The position numbers and the translations under genes are program-made. Source: Brassicibacter mesophilus (GTDB taxonomy: Bacteria > Bacillota > Clostridia > Tissierellales > Proteiniboraceae). From it: 27,476 nt of DNA. A model generated the notes under the pieces. It was given only the letters and a program-made list of their open reading frames with translations. It ran no database searches and was not told where the DNA came from. Shown here piece by piece: positions 11,912 through 19,598 of this stretch. The stretch is taken from contig NZ_JBNPXI010000039.1 of the NCBI RefSeq assembly GCF_050433385.1, forward strand, positions 1-27,476, given 5' to 3'. Within the stretch, counting starts at the first letter, position 1, and each line of letters begins with the position of its first letter.

Positions 11912-12643
11912 ATGATGGATTCAATAGCTGACATTTGTGGGCAAGAAGATGCATGTAAAAGATGTAAAGGAAGGTATTGTGCAAACAAGGTATCCATATT
12001 TTCTATTTTGCAAGAACAACAATTAAAAGAAATCACCGATAAGATAACGAGAAAGAAATATAAAAAGGGACAGATTATATTTTTTGAAGGAGATATTTCA
12101 GATAAGCTTTATGTCATAAATAGAGGGAAAATAAAAGTATTTAAATATACAAAAGAGGGAAAAGAGCAAATACTATACATCCTTTCGGAGGGAGATTTCG
12201 TAGGAGACTTGAGCTTGCTCAAAAAAGATGAATACAAATTTAATGCGGAGGCGTTAGAAGATATTAATATGTGTGAACTCACTAAGGATGACTTTGATAA
12301 TATAATAAAGCATAATCCAGAAATAGCGTTAAAAATACTACAAGTGGTATATGATAGAATACTTAAGTTAGAGAATCTAATACAGAACCTTAGTACTAAA
12401 GATATAGAGGCAAGAATAGCTGGACTTCTAATAAGTTTTATTAAGGATTTTGGTCAACCAAATGGCAACACTATAGAGCTAGAGCTCCCTTTAAGCAGAG
12501 AGGATATGGCAAACTACATTGGCGTTACTAGGGAAACTATAAGCAGGAAACTAAGCAGCATGCAGGATGAAGGCATAATTGAATTGTTAGGAAATAAGAA
12601 AATTGTTATCCACAAAATTGAAGATTTAGAATGCTTGTGTTAG
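11912..12643 (+). CDS. Crp/Fnr-family regulator with N-terminal Cys cluster
   Basis: 243 residues, with ATG behind GGGGAGG. N-terminal C9, C15, C18 and C23 could ligate a [4Fe-4S] cluster, as in oxygen-sensing FNR. The cyclic-nucleotide-binding-like beta-roll follows (about 30-130: KKGQIIFFEGDISDKLYVINRGKIKVF), then a dimer helix (about 135-160). The Crp-type helix-turn-helix (about 188-215) reads LSREDMANYIGVTRETISRKLSSM, with the recognition motif VTRETISR typical of the FNR/FLP group. Two extra cysteines end the protein (CLC). It is a likely redox or oxygen sensor in the cytosol. It lies just upstream of the copper operon but has its own terminator; targets unknown. Confidence 0.92.
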   Translation: MMDSIADICGQEDACKRCKGRYCANKVSIFSILQEQQLKEITDKITRKKYKKGQIIFFEGDISDKLYVINRGKIKVFKYTKEGKEQILYILSEGDFVGDLSLLKKDEYKFNAEALEDINMCELTKDDFDNIIKHNPEIALKILQVVYDRILKLENLIQNLSTKDIEARIAGLLISFIKDFGQPNGNTIELELPLSREDMANYIGVTRETISRKLSSMQDEGIIELLGNKKIVIHKIEDLECLC

Positions 12644-12648
12644 ATATA

Positions 12649-12682
12649 AAAAGCTCTTTACTTAAAAAGTAAGGGCTTTTTT
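12649..12682 (+). terminator. Rho-independent terminator of the FNR-type gene
   Basis: Stem AAAAGCTCTTTACTT/AAGTAAGGGCTTTT (with one G-U) and a run of six T. Confidence 0.85.
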
Positions 12683-12743
12683 GCTTATGATGAAGAGGAA
12701 AGTCTAGATTTCCTTAATAGAAACTTTCCGCAAAGTATGTTCA

Positions 12744-12824
12744 AAACAAGACTTTCTTAATTTCGGTAAAAGTCTTGTTTACAAAATACTATATAGATGC
12801 TATAATAAAATCACACCCAGGGTG
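12744..12824 (+). promoter_or_regulatory. Copper operon promoter with upstream dyad and CsoR-like operator
   Basis: TTTACA (12778-12783) and TATAAT (12801-12806), 17 apart, form the promoter. Just after the -10 stands CACCC-A-GGGTG (12814-12824), followed by a G-run (to 12833). This GC-rich dyad in otherwise AT-rich DNA is the probable CsoR site. Upstream, a 12-bp perfect inverted repeat AAACAAGACTTT/AAAGTCTTGTTT (12744-12755, 12769-12780) overlaps the -35 and may bind a second regulator. Confidence 0.65.
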
Positions 12825-12833
12825 GGGTGGGGG

Positions 12834-12977
12834 AAGATAAGATGATTTAATTATTTTATCTTTTTAGGGTAAATATATTATAAATAGTCAATCTTAAAGG
12901 AAATACATCATTTTAAAAATTTTTTGATGATTGATGTTTATAATATCAGCATAAAACTGATAAAGGAGAAGATTAGT
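12834..12977 (+). promoter_or_regulatory. Structured AT-rich leader of copA
   Basis: The leader of about 160 bases holds three small dyads: AAGATAA/TTATCTT (about 12835-12863, followed by TTTT and so possibly an attenuator), CATCA/TGATG (about 12906-12930), and TATCAG/CTGATA (12944-12949, 12957-12962). The last abuts the ribosome site AAAGGAG. No known riboswitch class was recognised. Confidence 0.4.
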
Positions 12978-15353
12978 ATGGCAATTGACAAGGTTACTAT
13001 AAGTGTAATCGGAATGACCTGAGCAGCTTGCGCTACGAGGGTAGAGAGTTCTCTATCGAAACTAGACGGCGTAAAATCAGCTGTGGTTAATCTGATAGCT
13101 CAAAAAGCAACAATAGAGTATGATAAAGACAAACTTTCTGTAGAAGATATGATTAAGGCTGTTGAAAAAGCAGGATACCAGGTTCCTTCTACTAAAATAA
13201 CTATAAATATAGAAGGAATGACTTGTGCGGCATGTTCAGCTAGAGTAGAGAAAGCGTTGCTCAAGACTAAAGGAGTAACTAACGCAAATGTAAATCTAGC
13301 ACTTAACAAAGGTACGATTGAATTTATAGATGCAGAAGTTTCAGCTAATGACCTGATAAATGTAGTAAGAAAAACAGGATATAATGCCTTTGAAGAACAA
13401 GAAGAAAATAAAGATAGAGAAAAAGAGGCAAGAGAAAAAGAAATTAAGGACTTAAAGCTACTGTTTATTGCCTCATTAATACTTAGTTTACCTTTATTTT
13501 CTGCTATGTTTTTTCATATGGCAGGCGTTCACTCTATACTGTCTAACGGCTATTTCCAGCTTATATTAGCTACTCCAGTACAATTTATAATAGGACATAG
13601 ATTCTATAAAGGAGCTTATCATTCATTAAGAAGTGGCGGAGCAAATATGGATGTACTTGTAGCTATGGGTACATCGGCAGCATATTTCTATAGCGTATAC
13701 AACGTAATAATCGGGGTTATGGATTATTATTTTGAAGCTTCAGCAGTTATAATTACATTAATTTTATTAGGAAAGATGCTGGAGGCATTGGCAAAGGGAA
13801 GAACTTCAGAAGCCATAAAAAAACTTATGGGGCTTCAGGCAAAAACTGCAAGAGTCATACGCAATGGAGAAGAGAAAGATATACCTATAGAAGACGTAGC
13901 TGTTGGCGATATAATTGTTGTACGACCTGGTGAAAAGATTCCAGTAGATGGCATAGTAACAGATGGTGCTTCTGCAGTTGATGAATCCATGCTTACGGGT
14001 GAAAGTTTGCCTGTTGACAAAAAAAGTGGAGATGAGATTATAGGAGCAACAATAAATAAATTTGGTACGTTTAAATTTAAAGCGACAAAAGTAGGAAAAG
14101 ATACAGCATTGGCTCAGATAATAAAGCTTGTAGAGGATGCACAAGGTTCGAAGGCTCCTGTACAGAGACTTGCAGATAAAATATCTGGAGTATTTGTACC
14201 AACAGTAGTAGGTATTGCATTAGTAACGTTTTTATTATGGTATTTTGTAAAAGGAGACTTCACACATGCACTTATAAGTGCAGTGGCAGTATTAGTAATA
14301 GCTTGTCCATGTGCATTAGGATTAGCAACACCAACTGCTATAATGGTTGGAACAGGTAAAGGTGCAGAAAATGGAATTCTTATAAAAGGCGGAGAGCACT
14401 TGGAAAAAGCACATCAAATAAATGCTATAGTGTTTGATAAAACTGGAACCATAACTAAGGGAGAACCTGAAGTCACAGATATAATTTCTTATAAAGAAGA
14501 TGAAAATAATATACTAAGAATAGCAGCTATTGCAGAAAAATCATCTGAGCATCCATTAGGGCAAGCTATAGTAAATCGTGCTATTGAACAAGGTATAAAA
14601 ATAGATGAATCAGCCAAATTTGAGGCAATACCAGGGCATGGTATATACTCGTATATAGATGGAAGAGATGTGTATTTGGGAAATAGAAAACTAATGAAAG
14701 ATAAAGGAATCCAGATAGATAATATAGAAGAAGATATTTCTAGACTTGAAGATGAAGGCAAAACAGCTATGCTGATATCCTTAGATGGTAATGCAAGTGG
14801 AATTATAGCAGTAGCTGATACTGTAAAAGAGAGTTCAAAGGAAGCCATTGAAAGACTTCAAAAAATGGATATAGAAATATATATGATAACAGGAGATAAT
14901 AAGAGAACAGCTAATGCCATAGCAAAACAAGTAGGAATATCTAATGTACTAGCGGAAGTTTTGCCTGAACACAAAGCTGAAAATGTTGAGAAAATAAAGA
15001 AACAAGGGAAAAAAGTTGGTATGGTAGGGGATGGTATAAACGATGCACCAGCTCTTGCAGCTGCTGATATTGGATTTGCAATAGGGACAGGAACAGATGT
15101 AGCTATGGAAGCTGCAGATATAACTCTTATAAAAGGAGAACTAACAGATATTGTTAAAGCAATAGTATTAAGCAAGAGAACTATGAGAACAATAAAACAA
15201 AATCTATTTTGGGCGTTTGCCTACAATACAGCTGGAATACCTTTAGCTGCACTGGGATTTCTAAGCCCTATGATAGCAGGAGCAGCAATGGCATTTAGTT
15301 CAGTTTCAGTAGTAAGCAACTCTCTTAGACTTAAGAGATTTAAAGTTAGGTAG
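12978..15353 (+). CDS. copA: Copper-exporting P1B-type ATPase with selenocysteine in the first metal-binding domain (UGA at 13020-13022 = Sec15)
   Basis: From ATG 12978, behind AAAGGAG, the frame runs 792 codons with one in-frame TGA at codon 15. It falls in the first HMA domain, G-M-T-U-A-A-C, where the family reads GMTCAAC. The second HMA has normal Cys (C83, C86). The rest is a complete CopA: membrane helices, TGES actuator loop, CPC at 443-445, phosphorylated DKTGT (D487), SEHPLG, GDGINDAP, and TM7/8 motifs YN and MAFSSVSVVSNSLRL typical of Cu(I) pumps. Codon-level conservation continues through the TGA on both sides and a SECIS-like hairpin follows. A gene finder would start at GTG 13083 and lose half of HMA1. 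Cu(I) export with a selenol ligand in the regulatory domain is inferred. The copZ gene follows. Confidence 0.9.
13040..13057 (+). promoter_or_regulatory. Candidate bacterial SECIS element, copA
   Basis: A 7-bp stem GGTAGAG/CTCTATC (one G-U pair) with loop AGTT, G being the second loop base. The loop begins 24 bases after the TGA. It fits the same rule as the other two hairpins. Confidence 0.65.
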
Positions 15354-15355
15354 AC

Positions 15356-15382
15356 TGAGTCAGGGGATAACTCCCTAACTCA
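15356..15382 (+). other. Intercistronic hairpin between copA and copZ
   Basis: TGAGT-C-AGGG / CCCT-A-ACTCA (one mismatch) just after the copA stop, without a T-run. It may protect or process the mRNA and so set the copZ to copA ratio. Confidence 0.4.
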
Positions 15383-15414
15383 CTTAATAAAACATAAAAA
15401 GGAGTGTATATATT

Positions 15415-15621
15415 ATGAAAAAAACAATATTTATTGAGGGTATGAGTTGCCAGCACTGTGTTATGGCTGTGAAAGGTGCTTTGAGTGAAATAGCAGGAGT
15501 AAGCTCTGTAAGTGTTGATCTTGCTGGAAAAAGGGCAGAAATAGAAGCAAACAGTGTAGATAATAACGTTATAGAAGAAGCGATAAAAGAAGTGGGATTT
15601 AAAGTAACAGAAATACAATAA
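15415..15621 (+). CDS. copZ: Copper chaperone CopZ
   Basis: 68 residues, with ATG behind AAAGGAG. A single HMA fold with GMSCQHC (C12, C15) binds Cu(I) and delivers it to CopA. Here both ligands are cysteine, unlike HMA1 of the neighbouring ATPase. Second gene of the operon. Confidence 0.95.
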   Translation: MKKTIFIEGMSCQHCVMAVKGALSEIAGVSSVSVDLAGKRAEIEANSVDNNVIEEAIKEVGFKVTEIQ

Positions 15622-15638
15622 TAGATTGGAGCATTAAG

Positions 15639-15902
15639 ATGAATGAAGAAAAAAAGAAAGCTTTAAATCTTTTAAAGACTTCAAAAGGACAGATAGAAGG
15701 CATTATAAAAATGCTTGAAGATGAGAGATATTGTGTAGATATTTCTAAGCAAATACTGGCAGTAATAGCGTTGTTAAAAAAGGCAAACTTAAGTATACTT
15801 GACCAACATATAAAGCACTGCGTCAAAGAGGCAATCCTCCATGGCGAGGGTGACGAGAAAATAGACGAGATCATAACCATTATAGATAAGTATATTAAAT
15901 AG
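15639..15902 (+). CDS. csoR: CsoR-family copper-responsive repressor
   Basis: 87 residues of all-alpha DUF156 fold. Cu(I) ligands C32, H57 and C61 have the spacing of CsoR (Cys, then His 25 residues on, then His-x3-Cys). CstR-type thiol sensors lack this His, so copper is the likely effector. Copper binding would release the operator at 12814 and induce the operon. Whether it also binds the ATACCC-N5-GGGTAT boxes is open. The ribosome site is weak (TTGGAGC), and the gene lies 17 bases after copZ. Confidence 0.93.
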   Translation: MNEEKKKALNLLKTSKGQIEGIIKMLEDERYCVDISKQILAVIALLKKANLSILDQHIKHCVKEAILHGEGDEKIDEIITIIDKYIK

Positions 15903-15920
15903 TATTTTTTATTAAGTAAC

Positions 15921-15986
15921 AATTCCTCCTTATGATGAATATCCCTATAGAACAAGAAGACAACCAGATTCATCTAAGGAGGGATT
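15921..15986 (+). promoter_or_regulatory. Long stem that buries the ymaF-like ribosome site
   Basis: Positions 15921-15940 pair with 15968-15986 over about 19 bp, with one bulged T (15933) and one G-U pair; the loop is 27 bases. CCTCCTT in the left arm pairs with AAGGAGG in the right arm, the ribosome site of the gene at 15990 (7 bases from its ATG). The ribosome site should thus be closed unless the stem opens. No T-run follows, so it is not a terminator of csoR. Thermal, ligand or translation-coupled control are possible. Confidence 0.7.
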
Positions 15987-15989
15987 TGT

Positions 15990-16319
15990 ATGTATGATTT
16001 CTATGATAGCTATTATCGATGCTCATCAAGAGTAGGACATATTTACCAGTTTCAAGGCAGAACAACTTATGATGATGGCCATTATCATAGATATAGACAA
16101 TATACTAGCGAATCTATTCGTTCGATGAAAGGTCATGTTCACTACTATGAGGGATATACTACAGTAGATGATAGGCATAGGCATTTTTATAGAGGGTATA
16201 CCGGCGGACCTATTCATGTAAAAGGAGGACACATACATTATTTTGAAGGAAGAACAGACTATGTGGATGAGCATATTCATAGATACAGAGACAATACTTC
16301 TAAACAGATATACAAATAA
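15990..16319 (+). CDS. YmaF-family His/Tyr-rich repeat protein
   Basis: 109 residues made of repeated units with H-x-H pairs and aromatic residues: GHIYQFQGRTTYDDGHYHRYR, then GHVHYYEGYTTVDDRHRHFYRGYTG, then GHIHYFEGRTDYVDEHIHRYR. Pattern and length fit the YmaF family of unknown function. At least six His-x-His or similar pairs could bind metals, which fits a gene right behind the copper operon. No signal peptide or membrane segment. One Cys (C11). Its ribosome site lies in the stem at 15921-15986. The metal-binding role is inferred. Confidence 0.8.
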   Translation: MYDFYDSYYRCSSRVGHIYQFQGRTTYDDGHYHRYRQYTSESIRSMKGHVHYYEGYTTVDDRHRHFYRGYTGGPIHVKGGHIHYFEGRTDYVDEHIHRYRDNTSKQIYK

Positions 16320-16353
16320 ATTTGCTTATTACCTGCATTTTCCCTTGCAAATG

Positions 16354-16384
16354 TTAACATTATAGAATAAGATATAAGTATAAT
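16354..16384 (+). promoter_or_regulatory. Promoter of the M-box/corA transcript
   Basis: TTAACA (16354-16359) and TATAAT (16379-16384), 19 apart. TTGCAA/TAAGAT (16346 onward) is an alternative. The M-box begins within about ten bases of the expected start. Confidence 0.45.
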
Positions 16385-16387
16385 AAG

Positions 16388-16580
16388 ATAACCTGGTTAG
16401 GAGAGGCTCCTATATAGAAATATGCCACTGCCCAGAAACATCCAGAGATGCCAATGGGTAAAACAGTTATAATCGAAAAGGTTATATCTAATGTGGCTGG
16501 TATGACCTAAGCTATATAGTGCTAAACCCCAACAGGTGTTGGGTTTTGTGTGCCTTTCACTTGGTGGGAGGTTTTTTTTA
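16388..16580 (+). ncRNA. M-box (ykoK leader) magnesium riboswitch with terminator
   Basis: The conserved M-box strings appear in order: GTTAGGAGAGGCTCCTATAT (16395 onward), GCCACTGCCCAGAAA (16424 onward), AGAGATGCCAATGGGTA and, at the end, GCTATATAG. Next comes CCCAACA-GG-TGTTGGG (16528-16543) as a possible antiterminator or P stem. Then comes the terminator CCTTTCAC-TTG-GTGGGAGG with eight T (16553-16579). M-box RNA senses Mg2+ and terminates transcription when it is plentiful. The downstream gene is corA at 16803, as expected. Confidence 0.9.
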
Positions 16581-16612
16581 TTGTGTAAAATAATTAATTT
16601 GTGAGGAGTGTG

Positions 16613-16726
16613 ATGGAAGTGGACGAAGGGCCTAGTTTGTATAGGACGGATAGATTATTAAAATTTAATATCCCATGTTTTTCCCTATTTTCATCACATC
16701 ATATAGATAATAGGTTTATTTCATAG
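16613..16726 (+). CDS. Possible 37-residue leader ORF between M-box and corA
   Basis: ATG 16613 follows AGGAG by 4 bases and reads MEVDEGPSLYRTDRLLKFN... to TAG. It lies between the riboswitch terminator and corA, where magnesium-transporter leaders in other bacteria can encode regulatory peptides. No homologue is recognised and the ribosome spacing is short, so it may be chance. A long-distance inverted repeat (TTTCCCTATT near 16683-16692 with AATAGGGAAA near 16756-16765) encloses the end of this ORF and could fold over the corA ribosome site region. Confidence 0.25.
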   Translation: MEVDEGPSLYRTDRLLKFNIPCFSLFSSHHIDNRFIS

Positions 16727-16802
16727 TTTTTGAATTATATGATTTCTGTAGACATAATAGGGAAATGGCAAGGGAAATATATTGTAGTGAGGTGTGTATA
16801 AT

Positions 16803-17735
16803 ATGCTAAATATCTACAAAACAATTGACAACTCCCTATATGAAATCGATGATTTTGAAAATGGAGCTTGGATAAACCTTATAGACCCAACAGAAGATGA
16901 GCTTCACAAAGTGAATCAGACGCTAAATGTAGATATGGACTTTCTTAGAGCGCCATTAGATGATGAAGAAAGCTCAAGAATTGAGATGGAAGATGGACAT
17001 GTATTTATATTAGTTGACATTCCTATGGTAGAAGAGGACGAAGGTTCATATGTTTATTACACATTACCATTAGGAATAGTAGTTCTAGAAAACAACATAG
17101 TTACTATTTGTTTAAAAGAAAGTTATATTATTGATCAATTCAAAGAAAATCGAGTGAAGAATTTCTGGACTTTTAAGAAAAATAGATTTGTACTTCAAAT
17201 CCTTTTTAGGATGGCTACAAGGTATTTATTATATCTAAAGCAAATTGATAAGATGAGCAACAAAATAGAAAGACAGCTTCACAAGTCAATGAAAAATAAA
17301 GAACTTATACAACTTTTAGATTTAGAAAAAAGCTTAGTATACTTTTCAACATCTCTTAAGGCTAACGAAATAGTCATGGAGAAGCTTCTCAAGCTAGAGT
17401 TTATAAAACTGTATCCGGAAGATCAAGACTTGCTTGAAGATGTAATAATTGAAAATAAACAGGCTATAGAGATGGCTAATATATATAGCAATATTCTTAG
17501 TGGAATGATGGATGCTTTTGCATCAGTGATATCTAATAATCTTAATATAGTTATGAAATTTTTAGCATCTATAACAATAGTAATGTCTATACCTACGATG
17601 ATATTTAGTTTTTATGGAATGAACGTAGGATTGCCGCTTCAAAATTCACCACATGCTTTTTTAATGATTATTGGAATGACAATATTATTTGGAGGAATAG
17701 CTGTATTTGCATTGGCAAAAAAGAAGATGTTTTAA
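16803..17735 (+). CDS. corA: CorA-family magnesium transporter
   Basis: 310 residues from ATG 16803, 8 bases after GAGGTG; GTG 16794 is in frame but overlaps that ribosome site. A large N-terminal alpha/beta cytoplasmic domain and long stalk helices are followed by two membrane helices at the end (about 250-272 and 283-304). The signature YGMN (FSFYGMNVGLP) forms the selectivity loop. Basic KKKMF ends the protein. It forms a pentameric Mg2+ (or Co2+/Ni2+) channel. Control by the M-box upstream makes magnesium uptake the likely role. Confidence 0.95.
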   Translation: MLNIYKTIDNSLYEIDDFENGAWINLIDPTEDELHKVNQTLNVDMDFLRAPLDDEESSRIEMEDGHVFILVDIPMVEEDEGSYVYYTLPLGIVVLENNIVTICLKESYIIDQFKENRVKNFWTFKKNRFVLQILFRMATRYLLYLKQIDKMSNKIERQLHKSMKNKELIQLLDLEKSLVYFSTSLKANEIVMEKLLKLEFIKLYPEDQDLLEDVIIENKQAIEMANIYSNILSGMMDAFASVISNNLNIVMKFLASITIVMSIPTMIFSFYGMNVGLPLQNSPHAFLMIIGMTILFGGIAVFALAKKKMF

Positions 17736-17737
17736 TT

Positions 17738-17768
17738 AAAGGAGATTCGAGTATTCGAATCTTCTTTT
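17738..17768 (+). terminator. Rho-independent terminator after corA
   Basis: AAAGGAGATTCGA-GTAT-TCGAATCTTCTTT with one G-U pair, then TTGA. The T-run is short. Confidence 0.7.
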
Positions 17769-17876
17769 GAGTTAAAACGCTTATTTTGGGAGATACTATA
17801 AAAAATAAATGAGTTTAAAATAAGAAACATATAATTTATGATTTATGTTTTTGTTCATGTAAAAATTGGGTAGAAC

Positions 17877-17931
17877 AATAATATTTATGGAAAAAAATAT
17901 TATTGACAACATAAAATTACTAGTATAAAAT
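17877..17931 (+). promoter_or_regulatory. Promoter of the decarboxylase gene with upstream dyad
   Basis: TTGACA (17903-17908) and TAAAAT (17926-17931), 17 apart. A 10-bp inverted repeat AATAATATTT/AAATATTATT (17877-17886, 17895-17904) overlaps the -35, as an operator would. Confidence 0.55.
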
Positions 17932-17973
17932 TTCAATTATGCTTATATTGAATTAAAAAAAGGAGTGATTGTA

Positions 17974-19428
17974 ATGTTGACAAGTCAAAATAAAACTCCT
18001 TTATTTGATGCTTTGAAAGAGTATCATGCGAGGAAAGTTACTCCCTTTGATGTGCCTGGTCATAAGCACGGAAAAGGCTTAAAAGAATTTGCAGATTTTG
18101 TTGGAGATAAGGTGCTTGAGATAGACGTTAACTCTATGAAACCACTAGACAACATAAACAATCCTATAGGTGTTATTAAAGAAGCGCAGGATCTAGCAGC
18201 AGAAGCTTATTGGGCTGACCATGCATTTTTTTTAGTGAACGGAACTACTTCAGGGGTACAGGCTATGATTATGAGTGTCTGTGAGCCTGGAGATAAGATA
18301 ATACTTCCTAGAAATGCACACAAATCAGCCATCAATGGACTTATCTTAAGTGGTGCTGAGCCTGTGTATATGCAGCCTGAAATAAATGAAGATTTAGGTA
18401 TAGCTATGGGAGTTTCCTTAGAAACAGTAGAGAAGGCTATAGCTAGGCACTTTGATGCAAAAGCAGTATTTTTAGTTAATCCAACATATTATGGTGCTAC
18501 ATCAGACATTAAGAGAATAGTTAAATTAGCACATAAATATGGTATGGCAGTATTAGTTGACGAGGCGCATGGAGCACACTTTAGCTTTTACAATGAATTA
18601 CCACCAGATGCTATGGAGCTTGGTGCAGATATGTGTGCTGTAAGCTCACATAAAACTGGAGGGGCACTCACTCAAAGCTCGATACTCTTACTAAAAGAAG
18701 GATTGATAGATCCTAAACAAGTAAAAACTGTACTTACCTTGACTCAGACAACTAGTGCTTCATATTTGCTGATGTCCAGCTTAGATGTGGCCAGAAAGAC
18801 ATTGGCTGTTCATGGCGAAGAACTATTAACGAAAGCTCTTGAGCTTAGCAGGTATGTAAGAGAAGAAATAAATAAAATACGAGGCCTTTATGCATTTGGT
18901 ACTGAACTTATAGGAACACCTGGTGTTTTTGGTTTTGATGAAACAAAGTTAGGGATTAATGTATCAGAGCTAGGGCTTACAGGCTTTGAAGTTTACGATA
19001 TTCTGAGAGATGAGTATAATATTCAAGTAGAAATGGGAGATGTATTTAACATTCTTGCCTTGGTAAGCACTGGTGATACAGAAGAGTCAGTTAATACATT
19101 AATAGAGGCACTTAGAGATATAAGTTCTAAATATAGAGGAACCAAAGTTAACTTTGATAAAACTTCAGTACTTGAAAATCCTGAGGTTATAGTTTCACCT
19201 AGAGATGCGTTTTACAGCAGGAAAAAATTAGTTAAGCTTGAAGATGCAGAAGGTGAGATTAGCGGAGAGTCAATAATGATATATCCTCCAGGAATACCTA
19301 TAATTACACCTGGTGAGAGAATAAGTGAAGATATTATCAATTATGTACAGATGTTGAAAAATCAGCACAGTTCATTGCAAGGTACAGAAGATCCAGAAGT
19401 TGAATTTATAAAGGTACTTGGTGTATAG
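17974..19428 (+). CDS. Orn/Lys/Arg decarboxylase family protein (PLP-dependent, fold I)
   Basis: 484 residues from ATG 17974, 7 bases after AAAGGAGTG. Short Gram-positive SpeA/YaaO-type enzyme without the N-terminal wing of the E. coli inducible decarboxylases. Motifs: TPFDVPGHKHGKG at the start, FFLVNGTTSGVQAMI, VLVDEAHGAHF (the Asp binding the pyridine N), the PLP lysine in AVSSHKTGGALTQSS, and a C-terminal domain (about 365-484: IMIYPPGIPIITPGE). The substrate (arginine, lysine or ornithine) cannot be fixed from sequence. It leads to polyamines or acid resistance. It stands alone, not beside tmk/holB as in Bacillus. Confidence 0.93.
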   Translation: MLTSQNKTPLFDALKEYHARKVTPFDVPGHKHGKGLKEFADFVGDKVLEIDVNSMKPLDNINNPIGVIKEAQDLAAEAYWADHAFFLVNGTTSGVQAMIMSVCEPGDKIILPRNAHKSAINGLILSGAEPVYMQPEINEDLGIAMGVSLETVEKAIARHFDAKAVFLVNPTYYGATSDIKRIVKLAHKYGMAVLVDEAHGAHFSFYNELPPDAMELGADMCAVSSHKTGGALTQSSILLLKEGLIDPKQVKTVLTLTQTTSASYLLMSSLDVARKTLAVHGEELLTKALELSRYVREEINKIRGLYAFGTELIGTPGVFGFDETKLGINVSELGLTGFEVYDILRDEYNIQVEMGDVFNILALVSTGDTEESVNTLIEALRDISSKYRGTKVNFDKTSVLENPEVIVSPRDAFYSRKKLVKLEDAEGEISGESIMIYPPGIPIITPGERISEDIINYVQMLKNQHSSLQGTEDPEVEFIKVLGV

Positions 19429-19460
19429 AATAATATATTGGAGAAACTATTCCAGTTTAA

Positions 19461-19531
19461 AATAAAAGAAAACCCGTAAGCTTTATGTTCTGTGAACATG
19501 CCATTGTCAAGCTTACGGGTTTTCTTTTATT
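19461..19531. terminator. Strong bidirectional terminator with nested hairpin
   Basis: A perfect 23-bp stem (19461-19483 with 19509-19531; core GAAAACCCGTAAGCTT). The 25-base loop itself contains ATGTTC-TGT-GAACAT. The A/T flanks suit termination in both directions. It closes the decarboxylase gene and may serve the convergent chemoreceptor gene, although that gene ends 68 bases away. Confidence 0.9.
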
Positions 19532-19598
19532 CTTTTTAACTCTCTTTTTTCAAATTTAAATAGTCATATATTTGCTAATAGATTTTTCTTTGCAAATA

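Noticed and set aside
13806..14144. Minus-strand ORFs within copA
   Set aside because: Frame shadows of a well-supported gene with low-complexity, Cys/Tyr-rich translation.
13083..15353. CopA starting at GTG 13083
   Set aside because: This start lies inside HMA1, has no ribosome site and drops its metal motif; ATG 12978 with AAAGGAG and a Sec codon explains the full domain.
15921..15986. Terminator of csoR
   Set aside because: The stem is long but no T-run follows, and its right arm contains the next gene's ribosome site.
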